Source: an uncultured Clostridia bacterium
GTDB taxonomy: Bacteria > Bacillota > Clostridia > Oscillospirales > Ruminococcaceae
Length of the DNA stretch: 13,359 nucleotides
Reading direction: 5' to 3'
Assembly (NCBI GenBank): GCA_947165805.1
Contig: CAMVBT010000031.1
Span: 1 to 13,359, forward strand
The position numbers and the translations under genes are program-made. Below the pieces are notes generated by a model. The model was not told where the DNA came from. It was given only the letters and a program-made list of their open reading frames with translations, and ran no database searches. Shown piece after piece: positions 7,166 through 13,359 of the stretch (within the stretch, counting starts at the first letter, position 1; each line of letters opens with the position of its first letter).

Positions 7166-7762
7166 ATGGCAGTAGACAGAACGCCGGTGCTCAAGAGATG
7201 CAAGGCACTCGGAATAAGCCCCATGGTAATGGGATACGGCAAGGAAACAAAGAGAAACAGAAACGCTAACCAGAGAAAAAAGGTGTCCGAATACGGACTT
7301 CAGCTCAAGGAAAAGCAGAAGCTGAAATTCATCTACGGTGTGCTCGAAAAGCCCTTCTATCATTACTATGAAATGGCTGTAAAGGAAGAGGGCATCGCAG
7401 GTCACAACCTTCTGAGACTCCTCGAGTCGAGAATTGACAATGTCGTATTCAGAGCGGGCTTCGCTATCACAAGACGTGAAGCAAGACAGCTGGTAGGTCA
7501 CGGTCACTTCACAGTGAACGGCAAGAAGGTGGATATCCCCTCCTATCGTATAAAGGTGGGCGATGTAATAGCAGTTTCCGAGACAAGCAAGAAGAGCCCC
7601 AAGTTCGCTCAGATCGCTGAGGCTGTTGACGGAAGACTTATCCCCACATGGCTCGAAGTGAACAAAGAAGCTATGTCTGTCAAGGTCGCAAAGGCACCCG
7701 CGCGCGACGAGCTTGACTATGAGATAGAAGAACACCTCATCATAGAGTTGTATTCTAAGTAA
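7166..7762 (+). CDS. rpsD: 30S ribosomal protein S4 (uS4), Cys-free (zinc-less) form
   Basis: 198 residues. The S4 RNA-binding domain is at about residues 83-140 (RLLESRIDNVVFRAGFAITRR, VGHGHFTVNGKKVDIPSYRI). The C-terminal IEEHLIIELYSK is typical. The N-terminal zinc knuckle of the C+ type is missing: the only cysteine is Cys12. This is therefore the C- form, although the neighbouring S14 and L36 keep their zinc cysteines. S4 nucleates 30S assembly on the 16S 5' domain and is the known autoregulator of its own mRNA in Bacillus and E. coli. ACGGAGGTT at 7152-7160 is the ribosome binding site. It is flanked by long leaders on both sides. Confidence 0.98.
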   Translation: MAVDRTPVLKRCKALGISPMVMGYGKETKRNRNANQRKKVSEYGLQLKEKQKLKFIYGVLEKPFYHYYEMAVKEEGIAGHNLLRLLESRIDNVVFRAGFAITRREARQLVGHGHFTVNGKKVDIPSYRIKVGDVIAVSETSKKSPKFAQIAEAVDGRLIPTWLEVNKEAMSVKVAKAPARDELDYEIEEHLIIELYSK

Positions 7763-7977
7763 TAGCTTTCCGGCATATAATGCCGGTGGTGCGGTTATTT
7801 TTAATTCACGGTCAGACCTGATCCGTGCCGCCTGACGTGCGCGGATACCGGGATTTAAAATTGACCGGGGCAGCTTTGTTCAGTCAGAGTTACACACACA
7901 GATAGTTCAGATTTGCCCTTAAACGATCAGCGGGGATATGCTCCCCATGGAAACAAATTCAGCAGGAGGGTTAAGGA
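7763..7977 (+). promoter_or_regulatory. Structured spacer between rpsD and rpoA
   Basis: 215 non-coding bases. Directly after the rpsD stop is a 7-bp hairpin with arms CCGGCAT (7770-7776) and ATGCCGG (7780-7786), then eight bases later a TTATTTTT run (7795-7802); this is weakly terminator-like. Next, the arm CACGGTCAG (7807-7815) can pair either with TGATCCGTG (7819-7827) or with CTGACGTG (7832-7839), two mutually exclusive stems. GGGGA/TCCCC (7932-7936, 7942-7946) forms a small hairpin just before the rpoA ribosome binding site. No clear sigma-70 promoter was found; TTGACC at 7861 lacks a -10 at proper spacing. It could tune the RpoA level relative to ribosomal proteins, by inference. Confidence 0.4.
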
Positions 7978-8934
7978 ATGCTTGATAAAATAGATAAGCC
8001 TGTGATCGAGATAGTAAAGCTCAGACCCGACGGGAAGTACGGAATGTTCGTTCTCGAACCCCTCGAGGCAGGCTACGGCAATACACTTGGCAACAGCCTC
8101 AGACGCGTATTGCTTTCCTCTTTACCCGGAGTTGCGGTAACGGCGGTGAAGATCGACGGCGTTCAGCACGAGTTCTCCACCATACCCGGCGTCAAGGAAG
8201 ACGTTACCGAGATCATTCTGAATGTCAAGGGCTTGATAGCAAAATTATACGGCGATGCTCCGAAGAACGTGTGCATCAAGGCAGAAGGTGAATGTGAAGT
8301 CACCGCAAGCGATATCAAGGGCGACAGCGAGATCGAGATACTCGACCCCGGTATGCACATCGCCACACTGAGCGCGGGCGCTAAGCTCTATATGGAGCTC
8401 ACCTTCGACAAGGGCAGAGGCTATGTATCCGCAGAGAAGAACAAGGCTCTGCTCCAGCCTCCGATCGGCGTCATCGCTGTTGACAGCATCTACACACCTG
8501 TATTAAAGGTCAACTACACCGTTGAAAAGAAACGCGTAGGTCAGAGAACAGACTTCGACAAGCTCGTTGTTGAAGTATGGACAGACGGCACGATCTCTGC
8601 GAAGGAAGCGATCTCCCTCGCGGCCAAGCTCCTCACCGAGCATCTGGCACTGTTCGTCGATCTCTCCGATGAGCCGTCGCAGACGGAGTTCCTCGTTGAG
8701 AAGGACGACAAGAGCAAGGATAAGCTCCTTGAAATGACGATCGAAGACCTCGATCTCTCGGTACGTTCGTTCAACTGCCTCAAGCGCGCAGGCATCAATA
8801 CGGTAGACGACCTCATCAATAAGTCACAGGAAGATATGATGAAGGTAAGGAATTTAGGCAAGAAGTCGTTCGAGGAGGTCAGAGCAAAGCTCCAGTCGCT
8901 CGGTTTTGACCTTGCTTCAAACGAAGACGATTAA
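7978..8934 (+). CDS. rpoA: DNA-directed RNA polymerase subunit alpha
   Basis: 318 residues, as usual for Firmicutes. The N-terminal assembly domain (1 to about 232) contains [20 protein letters not shown], the alpha-dimer motif, and [16 protein letters not shown]. An acidic/Lys-rich linker (about 236-250) leads to the C-terminal domain (about 252-314), [19 protein letters not shown] and [10 protein letters not shown]. Arg263 corresponds to the E. coli Arg265 that contacts UP-element DNA. Alpha dimerises to seed core polymerase assembly and is a contact point for activators. AGGAGGG at 7964-7970 sits 7 bases before the ATG. rplQ follows after 42 bases. Confidence 0.99.
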   Translation: MLDKIDKPVIEIVKLRPDGKYGMFVLEPLEAGYGNTLGNSLRRVLLSSLPGVAVTAVKIDGVQHEFSTIPGVKEDVTEIILNVKGLIAKLYGDAPKNVCIKAEGECEVTASDIKGDSEIEILDPGMHIATLSAGAKLYMELTFDKGRGYVSAEKNKALLQPPIGVIAVDSIYTPVLKVNYTVEKKRVGQRTDFDKLVVEVWTDGTISAKEAISLAAKLLTEHLALFVDLSDEPSQTEFLVEKDDKSKDKLLEMTIEDLDLSVRSFNCLKRAGINTVDDLINKSQEDMMKVRNLGKKSFEEVRAKLQSLGFDLASNEDD

Positions 8935-8976
8935 AATTGACAGGGACTCTTATGTCCGTCGGAAAGGAGAACCATA

Positions 8977-9315
8977 ATGGCAATGAGAAAGTTAGGCAGA
9001 ACAAGCGACCACAGAAAAGCAATGCTCAGAGCTATGGTTACCTTCTTACTCGAGAACGGTAAGATCGAGACTACCGTTACAAGAGCTAAAGAAGTCAGAA
9101 GTGAAGCCGAGAAGATGATAACACTCGGCAAGAAGGGTGATCTTCACTCCAAGCGCCAGGTATTCGCGTATGTTACCAAGGAGGCAGTTTCCAAGAAGCT
9201 GTTCGATGAGATAGCTCCGAAGTACAGCGAAAGAAACGGCGGTTATACAAGAATAATCAAGGTCGGCCCCCGCCGCGGTGACGCTGCGGAAATGGCAGTT
9301 ATCGAGCTTGTATGA
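8977..9315 (+). CDS. rplQ: 50S ribosomal protein L17 (bL17)
   Basis: 112 residues, the short Gram-positive length. [20 protein letters not shown], then ARTs-type core [21 protein letters not shown] and the C-terminus [21 protein letters not shown] are diagnostic. L17 lies at the polypeptide exit side of the 50S subunit. AAGGAG at 8964-8969 is the ribosome binding site. It is the last gene of the supercluster: an intrinsic terminator begins 17 bases after its stop. Confidence 0.98.
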   Translation: MAMRKLGRTSDHRKAMLRAMVTFLLENGKIETTVTRAKEVRSEAEKMITLGKKGDLHSKRQVFAYVTKEAVSKKLFDEIAPKYSERNGGYTRIIKVGPRRGDAAEMAVIELV

Positions 9316-9331
9316 TCCTGAGCAATACCTT

Positions 9332-9366
9332 AAAAACGGCAGTCCGGAAACGGTCCGCCGTTTTTT
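9332..9366 (+). terminator. Intrinsic terminator ending the ribosomal supercluster
   Basis: AAAAACGGC (9332-9340) and GCCGTTTTTT (9357-9366) flank an inner CCG-GAAA-CGG stem with a GNRA-type tetraloop (9344-9353). A 3x3 internal loop separates the two helices. The six Ts follow the stem at once. It sits 17 bases after rplQ and marks the boundary with the signalling operon. Confidence 0.88.
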
Positions 9367-9510
9367 GTTTCTGTAAAGCCCGCCGACTTATCGGGTATGG
9401 CACGTCGCCGCCGAAAGGTATCATACGCGCCGCGAACGTACTCCGGCGACCCGGGCATTGGGTAAAATGCCGAAATTTCAGACGGATTTGTATAAATGAA
9501 CAAAAAGGAA
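9367..9510. other. Non-coding GC-rich spacer with inverted repeats
   Basis: Between the rplQ terminator and the next promoter I see no credible gene. It holds three inverted repeats: CCCG/CGGG (9379-9382, 9392-9395), GTCGCCG/CGGCGAC (9404-9410, 9444-9450) and GGCATT/AATGCC (9454-9459, 9466-9471). None is followed by a T-run. The region may hold a regulator site upstream of the promoter at 9511, or be a remnant of a mobile repeat. Confidence 0.35.
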
Positions 9511-9540
9511 TTGCTTTTAAACCGCCTATTGTGGTATAAT
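9511..9540 (+). promoter_or_regulatory. Sigma-70/SigA-type promoter with extended -10
   Basis: The -35 box TTGCTT is at 9511-9516, followed by an 18-base spacer and TATAAT at 9535-9540. A TG at 9532-9533 gives an extended -10 (TGGTATAAT). Transcription should start near 9547, leaving a leader of about 55 bases before the ATG at 9602. The surrounding sequence is clearly AT-rich compared with the spacer upstream. It is the only strong promoter I can see in the window and should drive the receiver and kinase genes. Confidence 0.82.
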
Positions 9541-9550
9541 TTATTTTGTA

Positions 9551-9564
9551 TCAGTATATGCTGA
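9551..9564. promoter_or_regulatory. Near-palindrome just downstream of the predicted start
   Basis: TCAGTATATGCTGA is an inverted repeat with one mismatch in seven base pairs, lying about +5 to +18 from the inferred start. It could be an operator for a dimeric repressor or a weak RNA hairpin in the leader. It is short enough to occur by chance. Confidence 0.3.
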
Positions 9565-9601
9565 CTGTTTTTACCAAATTTCCGAAAATGAGGGCAAAAG
9601 T

Positions 9602-10357
9602 ATGAGATATAAGGTACTTCTGAATTACGGCGAAAATATGGCACTGCTGAAGGACTTCTTCCAGTATACGAGCAAGCAGTTCTTCACACTCTCGACCACG
9701 CCCGACTTCCGTGACGTGCTGAACCATGTCGAGGCGTTCAAGCCCGATGTGTATGTCATATTCATGGATAATCCATACAGCGAACCGATAACCCAGATAC
9801 CGAGGCTGAAAGAAAACCCGGTCTACAATAAATGTCCCATAGTCGTAGTCGGAAAGGCCGAGGACTGCAAGGTCCTCGAGACGAATAACCGCGCGGTCGC
9901 CGATTTTATGATACGCCGCCCTATCTCCGCCGATAACCTCGCCCTCAGTATCGAGAGCTTCCTCGAAAAGGGCTTTGAGGAGCAGATAGACGACGACTTC
10001 AAGAAGCGCATACTCGTTGTTGACGACGACAGACTCATGCTCAAGACCATAAAATCCGCGCTTGAGGACAAGTATGAGGTCACCGCCATGCTCAACGGCG
10101 TAATGGTCGAGAAGTTCCTCTCCCAGAACAAGGTAGACCTTATCATACTCGACTATGAGATGCCGATAATGACGGGTGCGGAGGTGTTCCGCCGCATACG
10201 CGCGAACGCAGCCTACAACCGTATCCCGATATGCTTCCTTACGGGCGTTTCGGACCGCGCGAAGGTCGAGGAGATCATGGCTCTCAAACCCCGCGGCTAT
10301 CTGCTCAAGCCCATAAATATGGAAATGCTGCTGGCAACGGTAGCTAACCTTGCTTAA
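9602..10357 (+). CDS. Twin-receiver response regulator without output domain
   Basis: 251 residues. The C-terminal half (about 134-251) is an intact receiver: RILVVDDDR with Asp141/Asp142, phospho-acceptor Asp184 in ILDYEMP, Thr214 in FLTG and Lys236 in LLKPI. The N-terminal half (about 1-120) has the same alpha/beta pattern (YKVLLNYGEN, FKPDVYVIFMDNP, CPIVVVGKAED, DFMIRRPIS). It lacks the acidic pair, has Phe54 where the phospho-Asp would align and Arg106 in place of the Lys, so it looks like a pseudo-receiver. No DNA-binding or enzymatic domain follows. GAGGG at 9590-9594 is the ribosome binding site. The hybrid kinase starts 11 bases downstream, so the pair probably forms one phosphorelay, with this protein as terminal acceptor, phosphate sink or protein-interaction switch. 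The receiver call is sure; the role is inferred. Confidence 0.88.
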   Translation: MRYKVLLNYGENMALLKDFFQYTSKQFFTLSTTPDFRDVLNHVEAFKPDVYVIFMDNPYSEPITQIPRLKENPVYNKCPIVVVGKAEDCKVLETNNRAVADFMIRRPISADNLALSIESFLEKGFEEQIDDDFKKRILVVDDDRLMLKTIKSALEDKYEVTAMLNGVMVEKFLSQNKVDLIILDYEMPIMTGAEVFRRIRANAAYNRIPICFLTGVSDRAKVEEIMALKPRGYLLKPINMEMLLATVANLA

Positions 10358-10368
10358 CGGAGGACATC

Positions 10369-13101
10369 ATGGCTGAAGATAAAGTAAATGCTCCCGGTAA
10401 GGAAGAAGAGGAAAATTTCCGGCTTACCGACCTTATAGATGTAAAGACCCTCCAGAGCATACAGGACGCCTTTTCCAATATGACGGGAATGGCGGCTCTT
10501 ACTGCGGACAAAAACGGTGTCGCGGTGACTCAGGGCTCGCATTTCACGGATTTCTGCCAGAAATATACACGCCGTTCGCTGTTTGGCTGCATGAGATGCT
10601 TCGAGTGCGACAAGCACGGTGCCGAGCTCGCACAGGAGGCGAACGGACCCTGCTCGTACTACTGCCATGCCGGACTTGTCGAGTTCGCTGCGCCCATTAT
10701 GGCCAACGGCAAGATGATCGGAAGCTTCATCGGCGGTCAGGTGCTCACCAAGCCCCCGGTGCTGTCGGATTTCCGCAGCGTGGCCGAGGAGCTCAATATA
10801 GACCCCGACGAGTACATAAAGGCCGTGCATGAGGTGCGTATCGTTGACAAGGAGACCATAGACAAGGCAGCGTCCTCGCTCTATACGATAGCGGGCGTAA
10901 TCTCCGACATAGCGTACAAGAATTATATGCTCTACAGGACGAACCGTGAGGTAGAAGCCGCGTCGAAGATGAAGAGCGACTTCCTCGCGAATATGAGCCA
11001 TGAGATCAGAACGCCTATGAACGCCGTTCTCGGCATGGTTGACCTCGCCCTGCGCGAGGATATGTCCGCGAATGCCCGCGATTTCGTGAACCAGATCAAG
11101 GTGGCGGGCAAGAATCTGCTCGTTATAATCAACGATATACTCGATTTCTCTAAGATAGAGTCCGGCAAGATGGAAATAATCCCGGACGACTACGAGCCGC
11201 TGTCCATTGTCAATGATGTCGCGAATATCGTAAATACGCGTATCGGCGACAAGGACGTGGAGTTCACCATGGACATCGCCCCCGATATCCCGAGAATGCT
11301 CCACGGCGACAATTTCCGCATACACCAGATAATGATAAACATACTGAACAACGCGGTCAAGTTCACCAAGCGCGGCAACGTTACGCTAAAGATCGGAGCG
11401 GAGTTCAGCGATACAGACCCCGATGAGGTGATCCTTAAAATTGAGGTCAAGGACACCGGTATCGGTATAAAGAACGAGGATAAGAAGAAGCTGTTCAGCT
11501 CGTTCCAGCAGGTCGACAGCAAACGAAACAGGAACGTCGAGGGTACAGGCCTCGGCCTTGCCATAACCCGTCAGCTGCTTGACCTTATGGGAGGCAGCAT
11601 ACGCTTTGATTCCGAGTATAACAAGGGCACGACTTTCTTTATCAAGATACCGCAGAAGATAGTTGACAGAATGCCGTCCGTTCCGAAGCCCACGCACAGA
11701 CCGAGAGTGGTAGTCTGCATCGCCAACGAGTATGTGCGCGATCAGCTCCATACCGACCTTTCGCGTATCGACGCCGAGTATATCGAGGTCGAGAACTGTG
11801 ACGATCTTGACGAATACAAGCCCGAGTACCTGATAATCGACAAGAACGAGCTCACCAATCTGCTGCTCAACTATCTCGAGAAGCACCCGGAGATACAGTG
11901 CCTTGCGGTGGCGGATTACGCCAGCCGAAGCACGGTGATGCTCTCAAACGTTCACGTAATACGCAAGCCGGTTTATTCCCTCGGTCTCTACAACGCTATG
12001 GGAATAAGCGATATCAGGCTGTTTACCGACAACTCCGAGGACGAGACGTTCCATTTCGTTGCGCCCGAGGCAAGAGTTCTTATAGTAGATGATAACAGCG
12101 TCAACCTTACGGTGGCGAAGGGTCTGCTCGAACCGCTGAAAATGGCGGTCGATCTCGCGCAGAGCGCCGGTGAGGCGATAGATCTGATGAACCAGATGCA
12201 GTACGACTGCATATTCATGGATCACATGATGCCCGAGGTGGACGGTATCGAGGCTACGCACATCATACGCCGCCTGATGCCCGAATATGACGGTGTTCCG
12301 ATAATCGCCCTGACCGCCAACGCGGTGAGCGGCGCAAAGGAGATGTTCCTTAAAGAGGGCATGGACGATTTCGTCGCCAAGCCCATTGACCTGAAAGAGA
12401 TCACGGCGAAGCTGCACAAGTGGCTGCCGCAGGAGAAGATAGTTCCTATCTCCGCGGAAGAAGCCGCCGCAGCCGAGGAAGCCGCGGAAGCGGAAAAGCA
12501 GTCCGCGGCGCAGGGCATAAGCATTGAGGGTCTCGACACCGCTACCGCGATAGAGCGTCTCGGAAGCGCCGACCTGTTCATGACGGTGCTCAAGGAATAC
12601 TTCATCTCGATAGACAAGAAAGCCGACACGATACAGCAGTATTATGAGGCGGGCAGCATACACTCCTACACGGTCGAGGTTCACGCGCTGAAAAGTGCGT
12701 CGCGCCAGATCGGAGCCATGGAGCTCGCGGACACCGCCGCCGCGCTGGAGCAGGCGGGCAACGAGGGCAACACCGAGCTTATCCGTGAAAAGACCATGCC
12801 GATGCTCGAAGTATACCGCTCGCTGAAAGGCGTACTTGCTCCGCAGTTCCCCGAGCTCGCGGACAAGGAGCTCAAGGCAGCGACGAACGAAGATATAGTT
12901 CCGCTGCTCGACAAGCTGTCACAGGCTCTCGAATTTTTCGATACTCTCCAGATCGACGAGGCGGTCGAAGAGATGTCCGGCTTCTCATTCCCCGACGAGA
13001 AGCAGCAGGCTTGCTTTGATAAGCTCCGCGAGGCCGCCGAGATCAGCGATATCGACACCATCGGCGAGCTCATCACAGAATGGCGCGGCTTGCTCGGGTA
13101 G
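10369..13101 (+). CDS. Soluble PocR-domain hybrid histidine kinase with Hpt
   Basis: 910 residues, without signal peptide or membrane segment, so a cytosolic sensor. Domains: PocR-like sensory domain about 18-185, with Cys63, Cys74, Cys77, Cys80, Cys95, Cys99 and the family-like segment CHAGLVEFAAPI; HisKA with phospho-His211 (FLANMSHEIRTPMN); HATPase with N-box Asn324-Asn328, G1 DTGIGI (362-367), F-box FSSFQQ and G2 GTGLGLAI (392-399); pseudo-receiver about 446-560; receiver about 567-688 with Asp574/575, Asp618, Thr649 and Lys671; an Ala/Glu linker 696-714; Hpt about 725-820 with His772 (VHALKSASRQIGA); and an unassigned helical end 825-910. PocR domains are known or predicted to bind small organic molecules (propanediol in PocR itself). 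The ligand here is unknown. CGGAGGA at 10358-10364 is the ribosome binding site. It is co-transcribed with the twin-receiver gene. Confidence 0.93.
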   Translation: MAEDKVNAPGKEEEENFRLTDLIDVKTLQSIQDAFSNMTGMAALTADKNGVAVTQGSHFTDFCQKYTRRSLFGCMRCFECDKHGAELAQEANGPCSYYCHAGLVEFAAPIMANGKMIGSFIGGQVLTKPPVLSDFRSVAEELNIDPDEYIKAVHEVRIVDKETIDKAASSLYTIAGVISDIAYKNYMLYRTNREVEAASKMKSDFLANMSHEIRTPMNAVLGMVDLALREDMSANARDFVNQIKVAGKNLLVIINDILDFSKIESGKMEIIPDDYEPLSIVNDVANIVNTRIGDKDVEFTMDIAPDIPRMLHGDNFRIHQIMINILNNAVKFTKRGNVTLKIGAEFSDTDPDEVILKIEVKDTGIGIKNEDKKKLFSSFQQVDSKRNRNVEGTGLGLAITRQLLDLMGGSIRFDSEYNKGTTFFIKIPQKIVDRMPSVPKPTHRPRVVVCIANEYVRDQLHTDLSRIDAEYIEVENCDDLDEYKPEYLIIDKNELTNLLLNYLEKHPEIQCLAVADYASRSTVMLSNVHVIRKPVYSLGLYNAMGISDIRLFTDNSEDETFHFVAPEARVLIVDDNSVNLTVAKGLLEPLKMAVDLAQSAGEAIDLMNQMQYDCIFMDHMMPEVDGIEATHIIRRLMPEYDGVPIIALTANAVSGAKEMFLKEGMDDFVAKPIDLKEITAKLHKWLPQEKIVPISAEEAAAAEEAAEAEKQSAAQGISIEGLDTATAIERLGSADLFMTVLKEYFISIDKKADTIQQYYEAGSIHSYTVEVHALKSASRQIGAMELADTAAALEQAGNEGNTELIREKTMPMLEVYRSLKGVLAPQFPELADKELKAATNEDIVPLLDKLSQALEFFDTLQIDEAVEEMSGFSFPDEKQQACFDKLREAAEISDIDTIGELITEWRGLLG

Positions 13102-13276
13102 TCGCGCTGCGCGCTCGAGATGTGTCTTTATGTATTTTTTTGAGAGTCGCTTCGCTTGAGTTTTTTTGCCCTGCGCGGGCGGCGCCAGCGTGACGCTGGA
13201 CCCTATCGCTTCGCCTTGCAGCGGGGGCAGGTAATACGTCTTTTCAGAGTAAAGAACACTAAAAGTATAAAATAAC
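13102..13276. other. Hairpin-rich non-coding stretch after the kinase gene
   Basis: No gene seen on either strand. Small hairpins lie in series: GCGC-TGC-GCGC (13104-13114), GCCC-TGCGC-GGGC (13168-13180), CCAGCG-TGA-CGCTGG (13185-13199, perfect) and CGCT/AGCG (13207-13210, 13220-13223). Two runs of seven Ts (13134-13140, 13161-13167) and two copies of TCGCTTCGC (13147-13155, 13206-13214) add to the repetitive look. The T-runs are not placed right after a strong stem. This resembles the intergenic palindromic repeats of clostridial genomes, but I cannot match it to a named family. Confidence 0.4.
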
Positions 13277-13313
13277 TGCTCCTTTTGACTTCCAAAAGGA
13301 GCATATTTCTTTC
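13277..13313 (+). terminator. Intrinsic terminator, probably bidirectional
   Basis: Perfect 10-bp stem: TGCTCCTTTT (13277-13286) pairs with AAAAGGAGCA (13294-13303) around a 7-base loop. On the plus strand TATTTCTTT follows. On the minus strand the same stem is followed by GTTATTTTATAC, so it can also stop transcription arriving from the right. It lies 175 bases after the kinase stop and is the best candidate for the end of that operon. Confidence 0.85.
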
Positions 13314-13329
13314 GAGTTTAATAGCGTAG

Positions 13330-13359
13330 CGGTTGAAAGTTTTTTGAAGGGGGTCTGGG
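13330..13359. repeat. Possible start of a clostridial intergenic repeat, cut by window end
   Basis: The last 30 bases (GGTTGAAAGTTTTTTGAAGG, then GGGTCTGGG) resemble, from memory, a repeat found between genes of Ruminococcus-type genomes, usually one arm of a longer palindrome. The other arm would lie outside the window, so this is only a suggestion. Confidence 0.25.

Noticed and set aside
7776..7781. TATAAT as a -10 box for rpoA
   Set aside because: It is formed by the loop of the CCGGCAT/ATGCCGG hairpin and there is no -35 box at 16-18 bases upstream.
7770..7802. Hairpin after rpsD read as an intrinsic terminator
   Set aside because: The stem is only 7 bp and the T-run starts eight bases after it. 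At most a weak attenuator; rpoA downstream has no clear promoter of its own.
9312..9539. 75-codon plus-strand frame after rplQ
   Set aside because: It spans the terminator and promoter, has no ribosome binding site and no recognisable sequence.
10354..11325. 323-codon open frame on the minus strand opposite the kinase
   Set aside because: The plus-strand frame carries unmistakable kinase motifs here; the minus frame shows no domain and follows from codon bias.
13241..13271. TTTTCA and TATAAA as a plus-strand promoter near the window end
   Set aside because: The spacing is 19 bases, the -35 is poor, and transcription would run at once into the 10-bp terminator stem.
1..13359. CRISPR array, tRNA, rRNA, insertion sequence or attachment site
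   Set aside because: I saw no regularly spaced repeats, cloverleaf patterns, transposase motifs or flanking target duplications.

Overview
This window is the distal part of the large ribosomal-protein (S10-spc-alpha) supercluster of a low-to-mid-GC Gram-positive bacterium, followed by an unrelated two-gene signalling operon. The organism is most likely a member of class Clostridia, probably Ruminococcus-like (Oscillospirales). The basis is the gene order secY-adk-map-KOW protein-infA-rpmJ-rpsM-rpsK-rpsD-rpoA-rplQ, a short zinc-ribbon S14, a Cys4-LID adenylate kinase, strong AGGAGG ribosome binding sites and several TTG starts. The genus is inference from overall feel, not from a search.

Region 1 (1-6909), all on the plus strand and tightly packed: the 3' end of rpsN, then rpsH, rplF, rplR, rpsE, rpmD, rplO, secY, adk, map, a small KOW-domain RNA-binding gene, infA, rpmJ, rpsM and rpsK. 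Together they encode 30S and 50S proteins, the Sec translocon channel, nucleotide balancing, N-terminal Met removal and initiation factor IF-1. Most gaps are 2-35 bases. rplO/secY and the KOW gene/infA overlap, and one GC-rich hairpin sits between secY and adk. rpmD and rpmJ are short genes that a length-limited ORF search misses.

Region 2 (6910-9366): rpsD, rpoA and rplQ. rpsD and rpoA are each preceded by an unusually long (over 200 bases), structure-rich leader, in contrast to the packing upstream. These leaders are candidates for internal regulation, for example S4 autoregulation. A clear intrinsic terminator closes the supercluster after rplQ.

Region 3 (9367-13359): a new transcription unit with its own promoter (TTGCTT, 18 bp, extended -10 TGGTATAAT). 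It encodes a 251-residue protein with a degenerate and an intact receiver domain but no output domain, then a 910-residue soluble hybrid histidine kinase. The kinase has an N-terminal PocR-type sensory domain rich in Cys, HisKA, HATPase, a degenerate receiver, an intact receiver and an Hpt domain. All residues for a His211-Asp618-His772-Asp184 phosphorelay are present, yet no effector domain is visible in either protein. A hairpin-rich non-coding stretch with a strong, probably bidirectional terminator ends the window.

The most interesting part is the cytoplasmic PocR phosphorelay with an output-less twin-receiver partner. The rpsD and rpoA leaders come second.
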